Counted from the first letter of the stretch, positions 18,036 to 27,896 are shown. The stretch: DNA of 64,000 bases from Bog-756 sp963718405 (GCA_963718405.1 CAVQYZ010000005.1:976039-1040038); one strand, 5' to 3'. The notes: generated by a model not told the origin, from the sequence alone. Program-made: numbers and translations.

Positions 18036-20223
18036 TCAGTCCACCTTCCAACGGTGGGAGCGGGCCAGCAGCTCGGTGATGTTCCACGCCGGGAGGGGCT
18101 GAGCCAGATAGAAGCCCTGGACCAGGTGGCAGTGGAGGGCCTTGAGGTGGGCCAGCTGGCCCTCGGTCTCGATGCCTTCGGCGGTGACCTCGAGGTCGAA
18201 GGCCTGGGCCAAGGCGAAGATGGCGGCCACCAGCGCCGAGTCGTGCTGATCGATGCCCAGGCCGCTGACGAACACCCGGTCGACTTTGATGGCGTCGAAG
18301 GGAAAGCGTTTCAGATAGCTGAGCGACGAGTAGCCGGTCCCGAAGTCGTCGATGGCCAGGCGGACCCCGAGGGCTTTGAGGTCCGCCAGGATCAGGCCGA
18401 AGAACTCGACGTCGCCCATGAAGATGCCCTCGGTCAGCTCCAGGCTCAGATCGTCGGGATCAAGTCCCGTGGCGGTCAGCAGGTCGGCGACCACGTCGGT
18501 GATGCCGGGAGCCAGCAGTTGACGGACCGAGAGGTTCACCGCAATCGACAGGTACGGGTCGGTCCGCTGCCACCGGACCAGTTGCTCACAGGCCTGACGG
18601 AGCACCCAGGCCCCGATGGGGACGATGAGCCCGGTCTCCTCCGCCAGGGGGATGAACTCGGCCGGGCCCACCAGGCCGCGCTCGGGATGGTGCCACCGGA
18701 GCAGGGCCTCGGTGCGGACCATGGACCCGCTCGAAAGGTCGACCACCGGCTGGTAGTAGACGGCGAATTCACCCCGTTCGAGGGCCCGGTTCAAGGCCGA
18801 CGCCGTGGTCATGCGCCGTTCGACCCTGGCCCGCAGCGCCTCGTCGAACAGTTCGATGCTTCCTCGGCCGCGCTCCTTGGCCCGGTACATGGCGGAGTCG
18901 GAGTCGCGGAGCAGGCTTTCCGGGGTGGCCTGGTCATCGGAGATGGCGATGCCCAAACTGGCCGTCACCAGAAGCTCTTCGTTGTCCAACCGGCACGGCA
19001 GGCTCAACGTGGCCAGGATCCGCTCGGCGATCTGCCGGGCTTCTACGGCACACACGTCGTCGCACACCACCACGAACTCGTCCCCGCCGAACCGGGCCAC
19101 GGAGTCACCCGGACGGATGGCGGCGACGATCTGGGCCGCGGTATGGCAGAGCAGGGCGTCGCCGGAGGTATGGCCCAACGAATCGTTGACCACCTTGAAG
19201 TGGTCGACATCGAGGAAGAGCACGCCTACCGTGGATCCCCGCTGACGGCAGCCGGCCAGGCCCTGGGTCAGCCGCTCGTTGAGCAGGACCCGGTTGGGCA
19301 GTCCGGTCAGGGAGTCGTGCCGGGCCTGATAGGCCAGGGTGTGCTCCATCAGCTTGCGCTCGGTGATGTCCTGGAGCTGGACGAAGAAGTACTCGGGTTC
19401 ACCGGCATCGTCCCGGACCAGGGTGACGTGGGCCAGGGCCCAGACCAGGGAGCCGTCGGGCCGCAGATACCGGCGTTCGTCCTCGTAGGAATCGAGGCCG
19501 GCGGCCACACCGGCCTGGGCCGCTTGCGCCAACGGCACATCGTCAGGGTGGGTGTACTCCCCCATGCGACGTCCGATGAGAAGGTGTGCCGGCCGGCCCA
19601 GCAGAAGACACGCCGCCGGGTTGACCCGGATGGGTGAACCGCTGACGTCGGCAATCACCGTGGCGATGGCGGCCTGCTCGAAGCCGATCTCGAAGCGGCT
19701 CTGGGCTGATCGCATGCACCCGGTAGTCCTCGACCCGGTCGGTTTCGTCCATCATGGTGCCTGAGACGCTGACCACTACGCCGTTCACCGACTCGGGCAC
19801 GCCGATGAAGCGGATCCAACGCCGCACCGAGCTGGCCGGAACGAACCGGCAGATGACGTCGAAGGCCTCCCCCCGGCCCAGGGCGTCGGCCCAGAGCTGC
19901 CCGAACGTGTCGGCGTCGTCGGGATGTACCAACGAGGCCAGGAGTTCCAACTCCGTCAACTGCTCGGGATCGGTGCGCAGGATCCGGCCGGCCTCCTCCG
20001 ACATGGTCATCCGCCCGCTCACCCGGTCGTAGTCGAAGTTTCCCAGGTGGGCGAGGCGTTGGGCCTGGGCCAGCCGGCGCTCGCTCGAGGCCAGGTCCTG
20101 TTGGGCCGACCGTCGCCCGGGGATCATGCGGTTCAGGCCACGGGCCGGCTGGCCGGACGGCGCCACCAACGTGGTGATCCCGGTACCGGAAGGTGACCTC
20201 GGGACGTCGCGGGGTGGCGGCAT
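18036..20223 (-). CDS. PAS-PAS-GGDEF-EAL cyclic-di-GMP turnover protein (one frameshift)
   Basis: This is a cytoplasmic sensor protein combining two PAS domains with diguanylate cyclase (GGDEF) and phosphodiesterase (EAL) domains. The downstream part (18036-19715) gives PAS 2, then GGDEF with an intact ARFGGDEFVVV active loop, then EAL with intact EALLRWHHP and DDFGTGYSSLSYLKRFP. The upstream part (start ATG 20223, behind GAGAGAGG) gives PAS 1 (HLGNFDYDRVSGRM). The two frames meet at about 19700-19720, where DETDRVEDYRV should run into MRSAQSRFEIGFEQA, the usual PAS-to-PAS linker. A single-base indel is therefore present, either natural or a consensus error. Both catalytic motifs being intact means the net direction of turnover cannot be predicted. 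Confidence 0.88.
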
Positions 20224-20417
20224 GACGCCTCTCTCGATGAAGTGAAGAGGTGGCGTCGAGCCCGTAGTGGGCGACGATCAACGATTCGGTCCGGCCCGAC
20301 CAGGCGTCCCTCAAGGGTTTCACCCAGTATCGGCAGGTACCGGCCGATTCTGAAGCGTTGGACCTCGGATATCGGGCGGGCCGGCCCGGCGGGTAGGGCC
20401 GACAGGTCCGCCGGCGG

Positions 20418-21167
20418 TCAGTCCTGGGGACCGACGTCGGCCCCGTCCCAGGACAGCAGGGAGTGGAACGGGGCGGCCAGGACCGGTCGGACCGGTGCCG
20501 TGCCCCATATCCGGTCGAGCACCGGTCTCAGCCGCTCGCCCACCGCGGCCGGGTCGTCGTCCAGGTAGCACACGGTCATCCGGTACTCCCCGTCGCTGAA
20601 CATGGGCCGCCGGATGGACGGCGTGGTGCCGAAGGCCCAGGCCCCGGCCACGCCGGGCACCGACACCAGCGCGGGCAGGACCTCGGTGTGCATCCTCTGC
20701 AGGTAGGCATCCTGGACCACCCGATCGACGGGGTCGGGCTCCTCGACGATGAGGTAGATGCCCTGGTGGGGTCGGAAGGGGACCACCTCGGAGGAGACCA
20801 GTACCCGCGGCGCGGCCTGCGCTTCCAGGAGCCGTAGCCCTCCCCGGTACTGGGAGGGCAGGCTGTGGGGGAAGCGGCCGAGCTCGGCCAGGTGCCGGCC
20901 GAGAGCCAGGAACTCGTCGATGGTCTGGTCCACCGGGCTCCCCATCAGGTAGCAGACCACGTGCTCCACCTGCGCCCACTCCCCGACCTCGGCGGCCCGG
21001 GCCGCCCGACAGGCCGGGGTGGAGGCCCATCGACGACCCAGGATCATCCCGGGCAGTTGGTACTGCTCGGGCAGGTGGTCGAGCTGGTGCCACTGGAGGT
21101 ACGGGCGGTCGTCACCGGTGGGCGACCGGTGCGACAAGGAGAAGAAGCCCACTTTGACCCGGTTCAC
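20418..21167 (-). CDS. Hypothetical protein upstream-coupled to an LLM oxidoreductase
   Basis: This protein of 249 residues is not assigned to a named family. It begins VKVGFFSLSHRSPTGDD and seems to consist of two similar halves, each with a strand followed by a helix with Gln-, His- and Leu-rich turns (WHQLDHLPEQYQLPGMILG near residue 26; DAYLQRMHTEVLPAL near 155). This resembles tandem dimeric alpha/beta-barrel (EthD-like) folds, but that is only an impression. It follows the LLM oxidoreductase gene with a four-base gap, so the two are an operon and may act on the same substrate. Confidence 0.6.
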   Translation of the reverse strand: MNRVKVGFFSLSHRSPTGDDRPYLQWHQLDHLPEQYQLPGMILGRRWASTPACRAARAAEVGEWAQVEHVVCYLMGSPVDQTIDEFLALGRHLAELGRFPHSLPSQYRGGLRLLEAQAAPRVLVSSEVVPFRPHQGIYLIVEEPDPVDRVVQDAYLQRMHTEVLPALVSVPGVAGAWAFGTTPSIRRPMFSDGEYRMTVCYLDDDPAAVGERLRPVLDRIWGTAPVRPVLAAPFHSLLSWDGADVGPQD

Positions 21168-21171
21168 GGTC

Positions 21172-22062
21172 TCACCCCTTCTTCACGCCTTCGGATCCGA
21201 TGAGTTCGGCCATGGCCTCGAGCTGTTCGAGGTAGTGGGCCAGGGAACGGTGGGCGAACCACACCTGCAGGCCGGTGGCTCCGGCGTCGACCAGCCGGTC
21301 GACGATGCGCCGGGCCCCTTCGGGGTCGCCGAGGGGATCGAGGGGCCGGCCGTTCCGCAGCACCACCTCGAGTGGTCGGTTGCGGGCGGCCCAGGCCGGC
21401 GTGGCCCGGGCTGTGGCCAGCATGGACGTGATGTCGACGGCGCGGATCCCGAAGGGGGCCCACCCGTCCCCCAACTCGACGGCCCGGCGGAGCGAGCGGG
21501 CCGTGCGCCCACCGATCCACAGGGGCACCGGGTCCTGTGCGGCGCAGGGGTCCATCACCACGTCGGCGTAGCGGTAGTACGGGCCCGAATACTCCGGCCG
21601 GCGCTCCGACAGGGAGGCCCGCAGGGCCCGCAGCGCGTCGTCGGCCCGGTCGCCGCGGTCGTCGAACGGTCGACCCAGCAGCTCGAACTCCTGGCGCAGG
21701 GAGCCCACCCCCAGCCCCAGGATCAACCGTCCGCCCGACACCTGGTCCAGGGTGCCGTAGCGCTTGGCGATCTCCAGCGGGTGGTGGTAGCCGAGGACCA
21801 CCACGTTGGTGGCCAGGTGGATCCGTGAGGTGACCGCGGCCAGGTAGCCCAACGTGGCCAGAGGGTCCCAGTACCGACTGCCCCGCTCCCCGGCGACGTC
21901 GGTCGGGACCACCACGTGCTCGGCACAGGTCACAAAGTCGTACCCCAGGCGCTCGGCGACGGTGGCCACGGCGGCCACGTCTTCGATGGTTCCGTCCAGC
22001 TCCCAGGTGGCTTCGGTCCCGGGGACCATGGAGAGGACCGGAGTGGTGATACCCAGCCGCAT
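21172..22062 (-). CDS. LLM-class (F420-dependent type) oxidoreductase
   Basis: This protein of 296 residues is a TIM-barrel of the luciferase-like monooxygenase superfamily, in the actinobacterial group that uses coenzyme F420 or FMN. Recognisable parts are LGITTPVLSMVPG at the start, YDFVTCAEHVVVP, the ATNVVVLGYHHPLEIAKRYGTLD segment, the glycine-rich GGRLILGLGVGS phosphate site and VPLWIGGRT. The choice of F420 over FMN rests on resemblance to the F420 subfamily and is not proved. It is co-transcribed with the hypothetical gene just downstream. The substrate is unknown. Confidence 0.85.
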   Translation of the reverse strand: MRLGITTPVLSMVPGTEATWELDGTIEDVAAVATVAERLGYDFVTCAEHVVVPTDVAGERGSRYWDPLATLGYLAAVTSRIHLATNVVVLGYHHPLEIAKRYGTLDQVSGGRLILGLGVGSLRQEFELLGRPFDDRGDRADDALRALRASLSERRPEYSGPYYRYADVVMDPCAAQDPVPLWIGGRTARSLRRAVELGDGWAPFGIRAVDITSMLATARATPAWAARNRPLEVVLRNGRPLDPLGDPEGARRIVDRLVDAGATGLQVWFAHRSLAHYLEQLEAMAELIGSEGVKKG

Positions 22063-22161
22063 TCACCCTCCCATGCCCGGTGGTGTCGTGCCGCAGGTCA
22101 AGACCGGGCGGCGCGCTCGAAGGGCAGAAATGTAGCACCGACCGTGGTCGGCTTCCCGGGC

Positions 22162-22836
22162 TCAGGCCACGCCGGCCCCTCGGCCTGCGGCCCGCCCCAC
22201 CACCTCGACCAGGGAGATCTGGTCGAGCGAGGACACGATCAGGTCGGCCGCCGACAGGTCCAGGTCCGAAGTGAGGGCGTGGGGCACCGCCACGGTGAAC
22301 AGGCCGGCCGTGACCGCGGCCGTCACGCCGTGAGGAGAGTCCTCGACGGCCACGGAACGCCCGGGGTCCGAGTCGAGCCGTTGGCACGCCACCACATAGG
22401 AGGTCGGAGCGGGCTTGACCGGGACGTGGTCATCCCGGCAGACCACGCAGGAGAAGAACTCCCGCAGTCCCAGCTGGTCCAACTGGCCGTCCACCCACCC
22501 GAAGGAGGACGACGAGGCGATGCCCACCGGAATGCCGGCCCGGCGGGCCTGGTCCAGCCACGCCACCACCCCGGGACGGACCGTCTCTGCCGCCTGGATC
22601 TCGTCCCTCCGGGCCCGGCGCCGCTCCTGGGCGGCCGCATCGACGGTGCGGCCGAGCCGGGACTCCAGCTCGGCCAGCGGATCGAAGACGTCCTCGGTGC
22701 CGATGTTGTCCTGCCAGTCGGCCCGTTCCAACTGCTGGCCGTGGTCGGCCCACAGCTCGGCCCACGACCGGTACAGGGAGTCTTCGGTGTCGAGGATGGT
22801 GCCGTCGAAGTCGAGGATGAGGCAGGTCCGGCTCAC
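22162..22836 (-). CDS. HAD-superfamily hydrolase (phosphatase/phosphoglucomutase-like)
   Basis: This protein of 224 residues has all four HAD motifs: DFDGTILDTEDS with the nucleophile Asp at about residue 9, IASSSS (motif II), Lys in KPAPTSYVVA (motif III) and VEDSPHG (motif IV). The helical cap between motifs I and II is of subclass I, as in sugar-phosphate phosphatases and beta-phosphoglucomutases. The start (GTG 22836) gives the normal N-terminus. The precise substrate is not evident. Confidence 0.88.
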   Translation of the reverse strand: MSRTCLILDFDGTILDTEDSLYRSWAELWADHGQQLERADWQDNIGTEDVFDPLAELESRLGRTVDAAAQERRRARRDEIQAAETVRPGVVAWLDQARRAGIPVGIASSSSFGWVDGQLDQLGLREFFSCVVCRDDHVPVKPAPTSYVVACQRLDSDPGRSVAVEDSPHGVTAAVTAGLFTVAVPHALTSDLDLSAADLIVSSLDQISLVEVVGRAAGRGAGVA

Positions 22837-22866
22837 CGCACGATCATGGCAGCCGACGGTCGCCGT

Positions 22867-23910
22867 TCACCGACCGGTGTCATCGACGGCGTCGAATTCG
22901 GTGCCGATCCGGGCCACGATGTCGGCGGCCGGGCGCTCCTCAGCCAGTCGGAATCCCTGCCCGGCCCAGAGATTGATGCCGTCCGGATCGTGGCGGTCCA
23001 CCGTGGCGCGACGGAGGGCCCGGGTGGCGTTGTTGATGTAGGGATACCCGCTCGGGGCGTCAGGATGGGCGCGCATGAACCCGTTGACCAGCCCCCGGGC
23101 CCGTCTCCCGCTGAAGGCCCTGGTGAGGGCGGTACCGGTGAAGGCGGGATCGGCCAGAGCGGCTTTGTGGATGGCGTGGGCCCCGCTCTCGGGAGCGCGC
23201 AGGAGGGCCGTGCCGAGGGACGCACCGACTGCGCCGGCCCGGACCACGGCGGCCACGTCGTGCCCGGACATCAACCCTCCGGCCGCCAGCACCGGTAGGT
23301 CCACGGTGTGTCGGAGCGCGGTGATCAGGGCCAGTAGCCCCCATGCGGTGTCGGGGGGGACGTCATCGGTGAACGAGCCCTGATGCCCTCCGGCCTCGAT
23401 GCCCTGGGCCGCCACGGCGTCGGCGCCGGCCGCTTGGGCCCGGCGGGCCTCGGCGGGGGTGGTGACGGTGACGGCCACCTTCGAGCCCACGGCCTGCAAT
23501 CGGGCCAGCACCCGAGCCGGCGGGCATCCGAAGGTGAAGCTCACCAACGGGACCGCTGCCTGTTCCAGCAGGTCCAACTTGTCATCCCAACCGTCGTCGT
23601 CCCAGACCGCGGTGGCGTCCACCCCGGCGGCCTCGGCCTCCGGGCGCAGCGACGTCAGGTAGGCATCCAGCGCCACCCGGTCGACGGTGGGGCTCTGGGG
23701 CACGAACACGTTGACCCCGAAAGGGCCCGACGTCCTCTTGCGCACCTCGGCGATCTCGTGTTCCAGCCTCTGCGGGGTGCGGTACCCCGCAGCCAGGAAG
23801 CCCAGGCCCCCGGCCCCGGTGACCGCGGCGGCCAGCTCCGGGTTGGACGGTCCCCCGGCCATGGGGGCCCCGATGATCGGCCACCGCACCGACATGCCCA
23901 ACACATCCAT
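22867..23910 (-). CDS. Nitronate monooxygenase (2-nitropropane dioxygenase) family protein
   Basis: This protein of 347 residues is an FMN TIM-barrel. Family segments include PIIGAPMAGGPSNPELAAAVTGAGGLGFLAAGY near the N-terminus, VSFTFGCPP, the AQGIEAGGHQGSF loop containing the conserved His thought to act as the base, and AAGGLMSGHDVAAVVRAGAVGASLGTALL for phosphate binding. Members oxidise nitronates such as propionate 3-nitronate, a detoxification reaction; some act as enoyl reductases instead. It lies just upstream of the HAD gene on the same strand. Confidence 0.9.
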   Translation of the reverse strand: MDVLGMSVRWPIIGAPMAGGPSNPELAAAVTGAGGLGFLAAGYRTPQRLEHEIAEVRKRTSGPFGVNVFVPQSPTVDRVALDAYLTSLRPEAEAAGVDATAVWDDDGWDDKLDLLEQAAVPLVSFTFGCPPARVLARLQAVGSKVAVTVTTPAEARRAQAAGADAVAAQGIEAGGHQGSFTDDVPPDTAWGLLALITALRHTVDLPVLAAGGLMSGHDVAAVVRAGAVGASLGTALLRAPESGAHAIHKAALADPAFTGTALTRAFSGRRARGLVNGFMRAHPDAPSGYPYINNATRALRRATVDRHDPDGINLWAGQGFRLAEERPAADIVARIGTEFDAVDDTGR

Positions 23911-24000
23911 GGCCTTCGTCCACCTCCGGTCGGGGTCGAGCCTACGACGGCCGCATCCTGTCGGTTCCGCCGTTCCGCCGGGTCTGCCATGCTTTCCGGC

Positions 24001-24495
24001 ATGTTCGACGATCTCTTCGAGGCCAATCGAGGCTACGCATCCCGGTTCGACCTCGCCGGAATCCCGGCCCCGGCCGCCAAGAGGTTCGGGCTGGTCACCT
24101 GCATGGACAGCCGGATCGAGCCGCTGGCCATGCTGGGCCTCGGGCCCGGCGACGCCAAGATCCTCCGCAACGCCGGCGGCCGGGTCACCACCGACGTCCT
24201 GCGCTCACTGATCCTGGCCACCAGGTTCCTCGGGGTGCGCAGGGTCGCGGTCATGCAGCACACCGGGTGCGCCATGGCCAGCCTCGACGACGACTCCATC
24301 AAGTCGGACCTGGCCGAGGAGGGGGTGGCCCAAGCGGACGGCTGGGAGTTCCTGACTATGGCCGACCCCGATTCGGCCCTGCGGGAGGACGTCGAGCGGG
24401 TCCGCTCGTGCGAGCTCCTGGCTCCCGGCGTCGTGGTGGAGGGGTGGCGCTACGACGTCGAGACCGGGCTGATCAGCCAGATCGTTCCCAGCTGA
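24001..24495 (+). CDS. Beta-carbonic-anhydrase-like protein
   Basis: This short protein (164 residues) carries the zinc ligands of beta-class carbonic anhydrases: CMDSRIEP (Cys, with the Asp-Arg dyad) and QHTGCAM (His and Cys). The N-terminus DLFEANRGYASRFDLAGIP is typical of the short actinobacterial and clostridial subgroup. A hydrating activity on CO2 is likely but not certain for this subgroup. The frame is open far upstream; I chose ATG 24001, with ATG 23989 as an alternative, and neither has a clear ribosome site. It is divergent from the nitronate monooxygenase gene. Confidence 0.85.
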   Translation: MFDDLFEANRGYASRFDLAGIPAPAAKRFGLVTCMDSRIEPLAMLGLGPGDAKILRNAGGRVTTDVLRSLILATRFLGVRRVAVMQHTGCAMASLDDDSIKSDLAEEGVAQADGWEFLTMADPDSALREDVERVRSCELLAPGVVVEGWRYDVETGLISQIVPS

Positions 24496-24583
24496 GGGTG
24501 TGACGGGGGCCGGGTCCGGGTCCGGGTGGAGCCGGCCGCCGGGCCGAATGGGACGCGGACCCGGCGCTCGGTAACCTGGGACG

Positions 24584-25561
24584 GTGCCGGATATGAACGG
24601 AACCGACCGGTTGGCGTTCACCCTCCACAACGCCACCACCCAGTGGGAGTTCAGCCCCTTCGGACTGTTGGTGACCGTCGTGGCCGTGGCTCTGGCCGTG
24701 TGGTACCTGCGGGCGGAGTGGATCCTGTCCACCCGGGGCCGGCGGTGGAGCGGGAAGCGCACCGTCTCGTTCATGGCCGGGCTGCTCGCCATCGTCATCG
24801 CCCTCGAGTCGCCGGTGGCCTCGTTCACCATGGACTACTTCCAGGCGCACGTGATCCAGCACCTGCTCCTGATGGTCATCGGCCCGCCCCTTCTGGCCAT
24901 GGGCGCGCCGATGACCCTGGCCCTCCAGACCTCCAGCCGGACCGGCAAGGTCAGGCTGCTGTCCATTCTCAACAGCCGACCGTTCAAAGTGCTCACCCAC
25001 CCCCTCCCGGTGTGGGCCCTGTACTACTTCTCGATGTTCGCCTTCTTCCTCACGTCGGCCCTCAACTTCGCCATGCTCCACATGTGGGTGATGGACCTCG
25101 TCAACCTGGGGTTCCTCTTCGCCTCCACCTTGTTCTGGTGGCCGCTGGTCGGCGTCGACCCGGTGCCCCACTGGAAGATGAGCTACGGGGTGAGGATGGG
25201 CAACCTCCTGATCGGGGTGCCGTTGGAGTCGTTCCTGGCACTGGCCCTGTTGAGCGAGACCAGGCCGGCGGCCTCGATGTACACGGTGGCCAGTACCCAC
25301 TCGGGGGCCGCCATCCTGTGGATCGGCGCCGAGCTCTTCACCTTCTTGGCCCTCATCCCGATCTTCTTCCAGTGGGTCAAGTTCGAAGAACGCAAGACCG
25401 CCCGCATCGACGCCCAACTGGACGCCGAAGCGGCGGCCGAGGCCGCTCATCCGCCTTCAGGGCCGGTGGGCCCACCGGTTCTCCATGGCCGCGGATCCGG
25501 GCCGGAGGCCCAGGTGCCGGCGGTCGAGGTGCCGGCTACCCACCGCTCGCCGGGGGATTGA
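24584..25561 (+). CDS. CtaG-like cytochrome c oxidase assembly membrane protein
   Basis: This is a multi-spanning membrane protein of 325 residues of the caa3-type CtaG family, involved in maturation of cytochrome c oxidase in Bacillus and relatives. Hydrophobic segments begin at about residues 25, 60, 88, 140, 167, 210 and 240. Conserved His-containing stretches FQAHVIQHLLLMVIGPPLLAMGAP, ASTLFWWPL and STHSGAAILWIGAELF are present. The GTG at 24584 is preceded six bases upstream by TAACCT, a good -10 box for a leaderless message. The tail after about residue 275 is hydrophilic and Pro/Ala-rich. The 3' end overlaps the convergent RodZ-like gene by 26 bases. Confidence 0.85.
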   Translation: MPDMNGTDRLAFTLHNATTQWEFSPFGLLVTVVAVALAVWYLRAEWILSTRGRRWSGKRTVSFMAGLLAIVIALESPVASFTMDYFQAHVIQHLLLMVIGPPLLAMGAPMTLALQTSSRTGKVRLLSILNSRPFKVLTHPLPVWALYYFSMFAFFLTSALNFAMLHMWVMDLVNLGFLFASTLFWWPLVGVDPVPHWKMSYGVRMGNLLIGVPLESFLALALLSETRPAASMYTVASTHSGAAILWIGAELFTFLALIPIFFQWVKFEERKTARIDAQLDAEAAAEAAHPPSGPVGPPVLHGRGSGPEAQVPAVEVPATHRSPGD

Positions 25562-26648
25562 AGGTATAGGTGAACGGGGTCGTGGTCGGGGAGTTGTGGA
25601 ACTCCATCTGCCCCTTGATGGTGACGGCCACGGTCACCGCCGAAGCCCCCACCTCTACGGTCATGGTCCCTTTGGCCGGGTAGGTCAGGAGCTGGCCGGC
25701 CGGGACGATCTCGCTGAGCAGGGGGGTCGACGAGCTCGAGCTGGTGACCTGCACCCAGCATCGGGCCGACGTGGAGATGGCCACGGTGAAGTTGGCGGTG
25801 TTGACGTTGAGAACGGCCGACTGGTTGGTGAAGGCGCCGAGCTGGACCTTCGAAGGCGGAGGGGTGGTGGCGCCGGGGGTGGACTTGGTGGCCGAGTGGT
25901 TCACGGGTGCGGCCACCCGGAGGATGTGGGTGCGGGCCAACCACTGGGGCCGCCACTGCTGGAGGCCGAAGCCGACCGCCACCAACAACACCAACACCAC
26001 GGCCACCCAGGTGAACACCTTCAGCGATGTGGGGGCCCGCAGTCGGCGGCGGGCTTTGGCCACGGCGCGCTTGCTGGACTTGATCTCCTGGCGGGGGACG
26101 ACCGGAAAGGTGCCCGTGGGGGCCCCGGGCCCGACGCCGTAGCCGTAAGTGCCCTGGCCCACCGGGGCGGCACCCGACCGGGCCATCGGCACCTCGCCCG
26201 TCTGGGTGAAGGCCCGCAGATGGTCGGGCTCGGTCACCACCGCGGTCACCACGGTGGTGACCGGCGTGGCGCCGCTGCCGCCGGACTCCTTTTGGGTCGG
26301 GGCCTCTTTGCCGGTGGGGCGGGTGTCCGGGGCCGGGGAGGGTGGGGTGTCCGGCCAGGCGTCGATCATCTGGAGCGCCAGGGCATCGCCGTCCAGTCCG
26401 ACGAACGCCGCGTAGCGCCTCAGGGTGGACAGGGCCAGAGCCTGGTCGGGAAGTCGGGCCAGGTCGCCGTTCTCGAGGGCTTCGAGGTGGGTGATGGGTC
26501 GGCGCAACTGGTCGTGTACCGCCAGGAGATCGAGGCCGCGCTCCTCCCTGGCCTGTCGAAGCAACGTCCCGATCTCCTCGGTGGAGGAGTCCGACTCTTC
26601 ATCGTGGTCGTCGCGACGACGGGTGGTCCCGCCGCGTTGCCAGATCAC
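25536..26648 (-). CDS. RodZ-like helix-turn-helix membrane protein
   Basis: This protein of 370 residues has an N-terminal cytoplasmic HTH of the Cro/RodZ type (EEIGTLLRQAREERGLDLLAVHDQLRRP, about 24-90), a long Pro/Thr-rich linker, one membrane helix (TWVAVVLVLLVAVGFGLQQW, about 210-230) and an extracellular beta-rich domain resembling DUF4115. This is the layout of RodZ, which links MreB and the elongation machinery to the membrane; in actinobacteria relatives also occur as general HTH membrane proteins. The start is GTG 26648, six bases after AGGAGA; the frame is open upstream but that part is not supported. It is divergent from the pirin gene. Confidence 0.8.
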   Translation of the reverse strand: MIWQRGGTTRRRDDHDEESDSSTEEIGTLLRQAREERGLDLLAVHDQLRRPITHLEALENGDLARLPDQALALSTLRRYAAFVGLDGDALALQMIDAWPDTPPSPAPDTRPTGKEAPTQKESGGSGATPVTTVVTAVVTEPDHLRAFTQTGEVPMARSGAAPVGQGTYGYGVGPGAPTGTFPVVPRQEIKSSKRAVAKARRRLRAPTSLKVFTWVAVVLVLLVAVGFGLQQWRPQWLARTHILRVAAPVNHSATKSTPGATTPPPSKVQLGAFTNQSAVLNVNTANFTVAISTSARCWVQVTSSSSSTPLLSEIVPAGQLLTYPAKGTMTVEVGASAVTVAVTIKGQMEFHNSPTTTPFTYTFNPPASGG

Positions 26649-26783
26649 GTTCTGTCTCCTGACTTTCCCGGTGGGTGGAAGCGTACCTGTCCACTGGTGT
26701 TTTTCGTCGCGCTTGGTGCCAAACTTGACCCCCGACCCCGAACGCCCCGTCGCCGCTCCGCGACCCACGTTGCCACCGGGAAT

Positions 26784-26797
26784 GTTGCGAGCGCAAC
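26784..26797. promoter_or_regulatory. Palindrome GTTGCGAGCGCAAC in the RodZ-like/pirin divergent region
   Basis: A perfect inverted repeat of six-base arms around a two-base centre lies in the 282-base region between the leftward RodZ-like gene and the rightward pirin gene. A further TTGCAC half-site follows at 26802-26807. The position suits an operator acting on one or both genes, but no regulator is identified. Confidence 0.35.
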
Positions 26798-26930
26798 TAC
26801 TGTTGCACAGTACGAGGTGAGAGGGGTGAAGTGCGACCCGGATGACGGGTCCGGTCACGTCGGGCCCGGGCACACACCAGCCGGGTCGGACGTGTAGTGG
26901 GACGAAGACCAAGAAAGAAGGAGGTCGGCC

Positions 26931-27896
26931 ATGCCGGCAGTAAGGGTGGAGGATGTACTGGCGCTGCCCAGGGTGGCCGCTCCGGACCGATCAGTGAGTG
27001 CGGCCAGGCCGGTGGTGTCGGTGACCACCGCTCCCTCGGGCTTCGAGGGTGAGGGCTTTCCGGTTCACCGCGCCTTTGCCGGCGTGGACCGCCGGTACCT
27101 GGACCCGTTCATCCACATGGATCAGATGGGCGAGGTGGAGTACGCCCCCGGTGAGCCCAAGGGGACACCGTGGCATCCCCACCGCGGGTTCGAGACGGTG
27201 ACCTACATGATCGACGGCACGTTCCAACATCAGGATTCGATCGGCGGCGGTGGGCTCATCACCAACGGCGACACCCAGTGGATGACGGCCGGCGGGGGCA
27301 TCCTCCACATCGAAGCCCCGCCCGAGGAGCTGGTGGCGTCGGGCGGGCTGTTCCACGGGATCCAACTGTGGGTGAACCTGCCCAAGGCCGACAAGATGAT
27401 CGCCCCCCGCTATCAGGACATCGGGAGCTCGCACGTGGCGCTGCTGACGTCGCCGGACGGGGGTGCTCTGTTCCGGGTCATCGCCGGCGAGCTCGGCGGC
27501 CACGCCGGGCCTGGCTCGACCCACTCGCCGATGACCATGGTGCATGCCACCCTCTCGCCCGGTGCCCGGGTCGAGATCCCATGGCGGAGCGAGTTCAACG
27601 CCCTGGTCTACGTGCTGGGCGGTCGCGGCACGGTGGGAGACGAGGGCCATGCCGTGGACAGCGGCCGGTTGGCCGTCTTCGGGGATGGCGACTCCCTCAC
27701 CATCACCGCCGCCGCCGAGCAGGAGTCGCGCACGCCCAGTCTGGATGTCCTCATCCTCGGTGGCCGGCCCATCCGGGAGCCGGTGTACGCCTACGGGCCC
27801 TTCGTCATGAACACCAAAGAGGAAGTGGCTCAGGCCTTCGAGGACTACCAGGCCGGGCGGTTGGGCTCGGTTCCCGCCGACCACATCGGTTCATGA
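26931..27896 (+). CDS. Pirin family protein
   Basis: This double-cupin protein of 321 residues has the pirin core. The metal ligands sit in WHPHRGFETVTYMIDG and the following QHQDSIGGGG/GDTQWMTAGGGILHIE region, and the second cupin starts near residue 200. Bacterial pirins have been described as quercetinases or as regulators of pyruvate dehydrogenase and redox; none of these can be chosen here. The ATG at 26931 has a strong GAAGGAGG site. The C-terminal FVMNTKEEVAQAFEDYQAGRLG is the usual pirin ending. Confidence 0.93.
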   Translation: MPAVRVEDVLALPRVAAPDRSVSAARPVVSVTTAPSGFEGEGFPVHRAFAGVDRRYLDPFIHMDQMGEVEYAPGEPKGTPWHPHRGFETVTYMIDGTFQHQDSIGGGGLITNGDTQWMTAGGGILHIEAPPEELVASGGLFHGIQLWVNLPKADKMIAPRYQDIGSSHVALLTSPDGGALFRVIAGELGGHAGPGSTHSPMTMVHATLSPGARVEIPWRSEFNALVYVLGGRGTVGDEGHAVDSGRLAVFGDGDSLTITAAAEQESRTPSLDVLILGGRPIREPVYAYGPFVMNTKEEVAQAFEDYQAGRLGSVPADHIGS

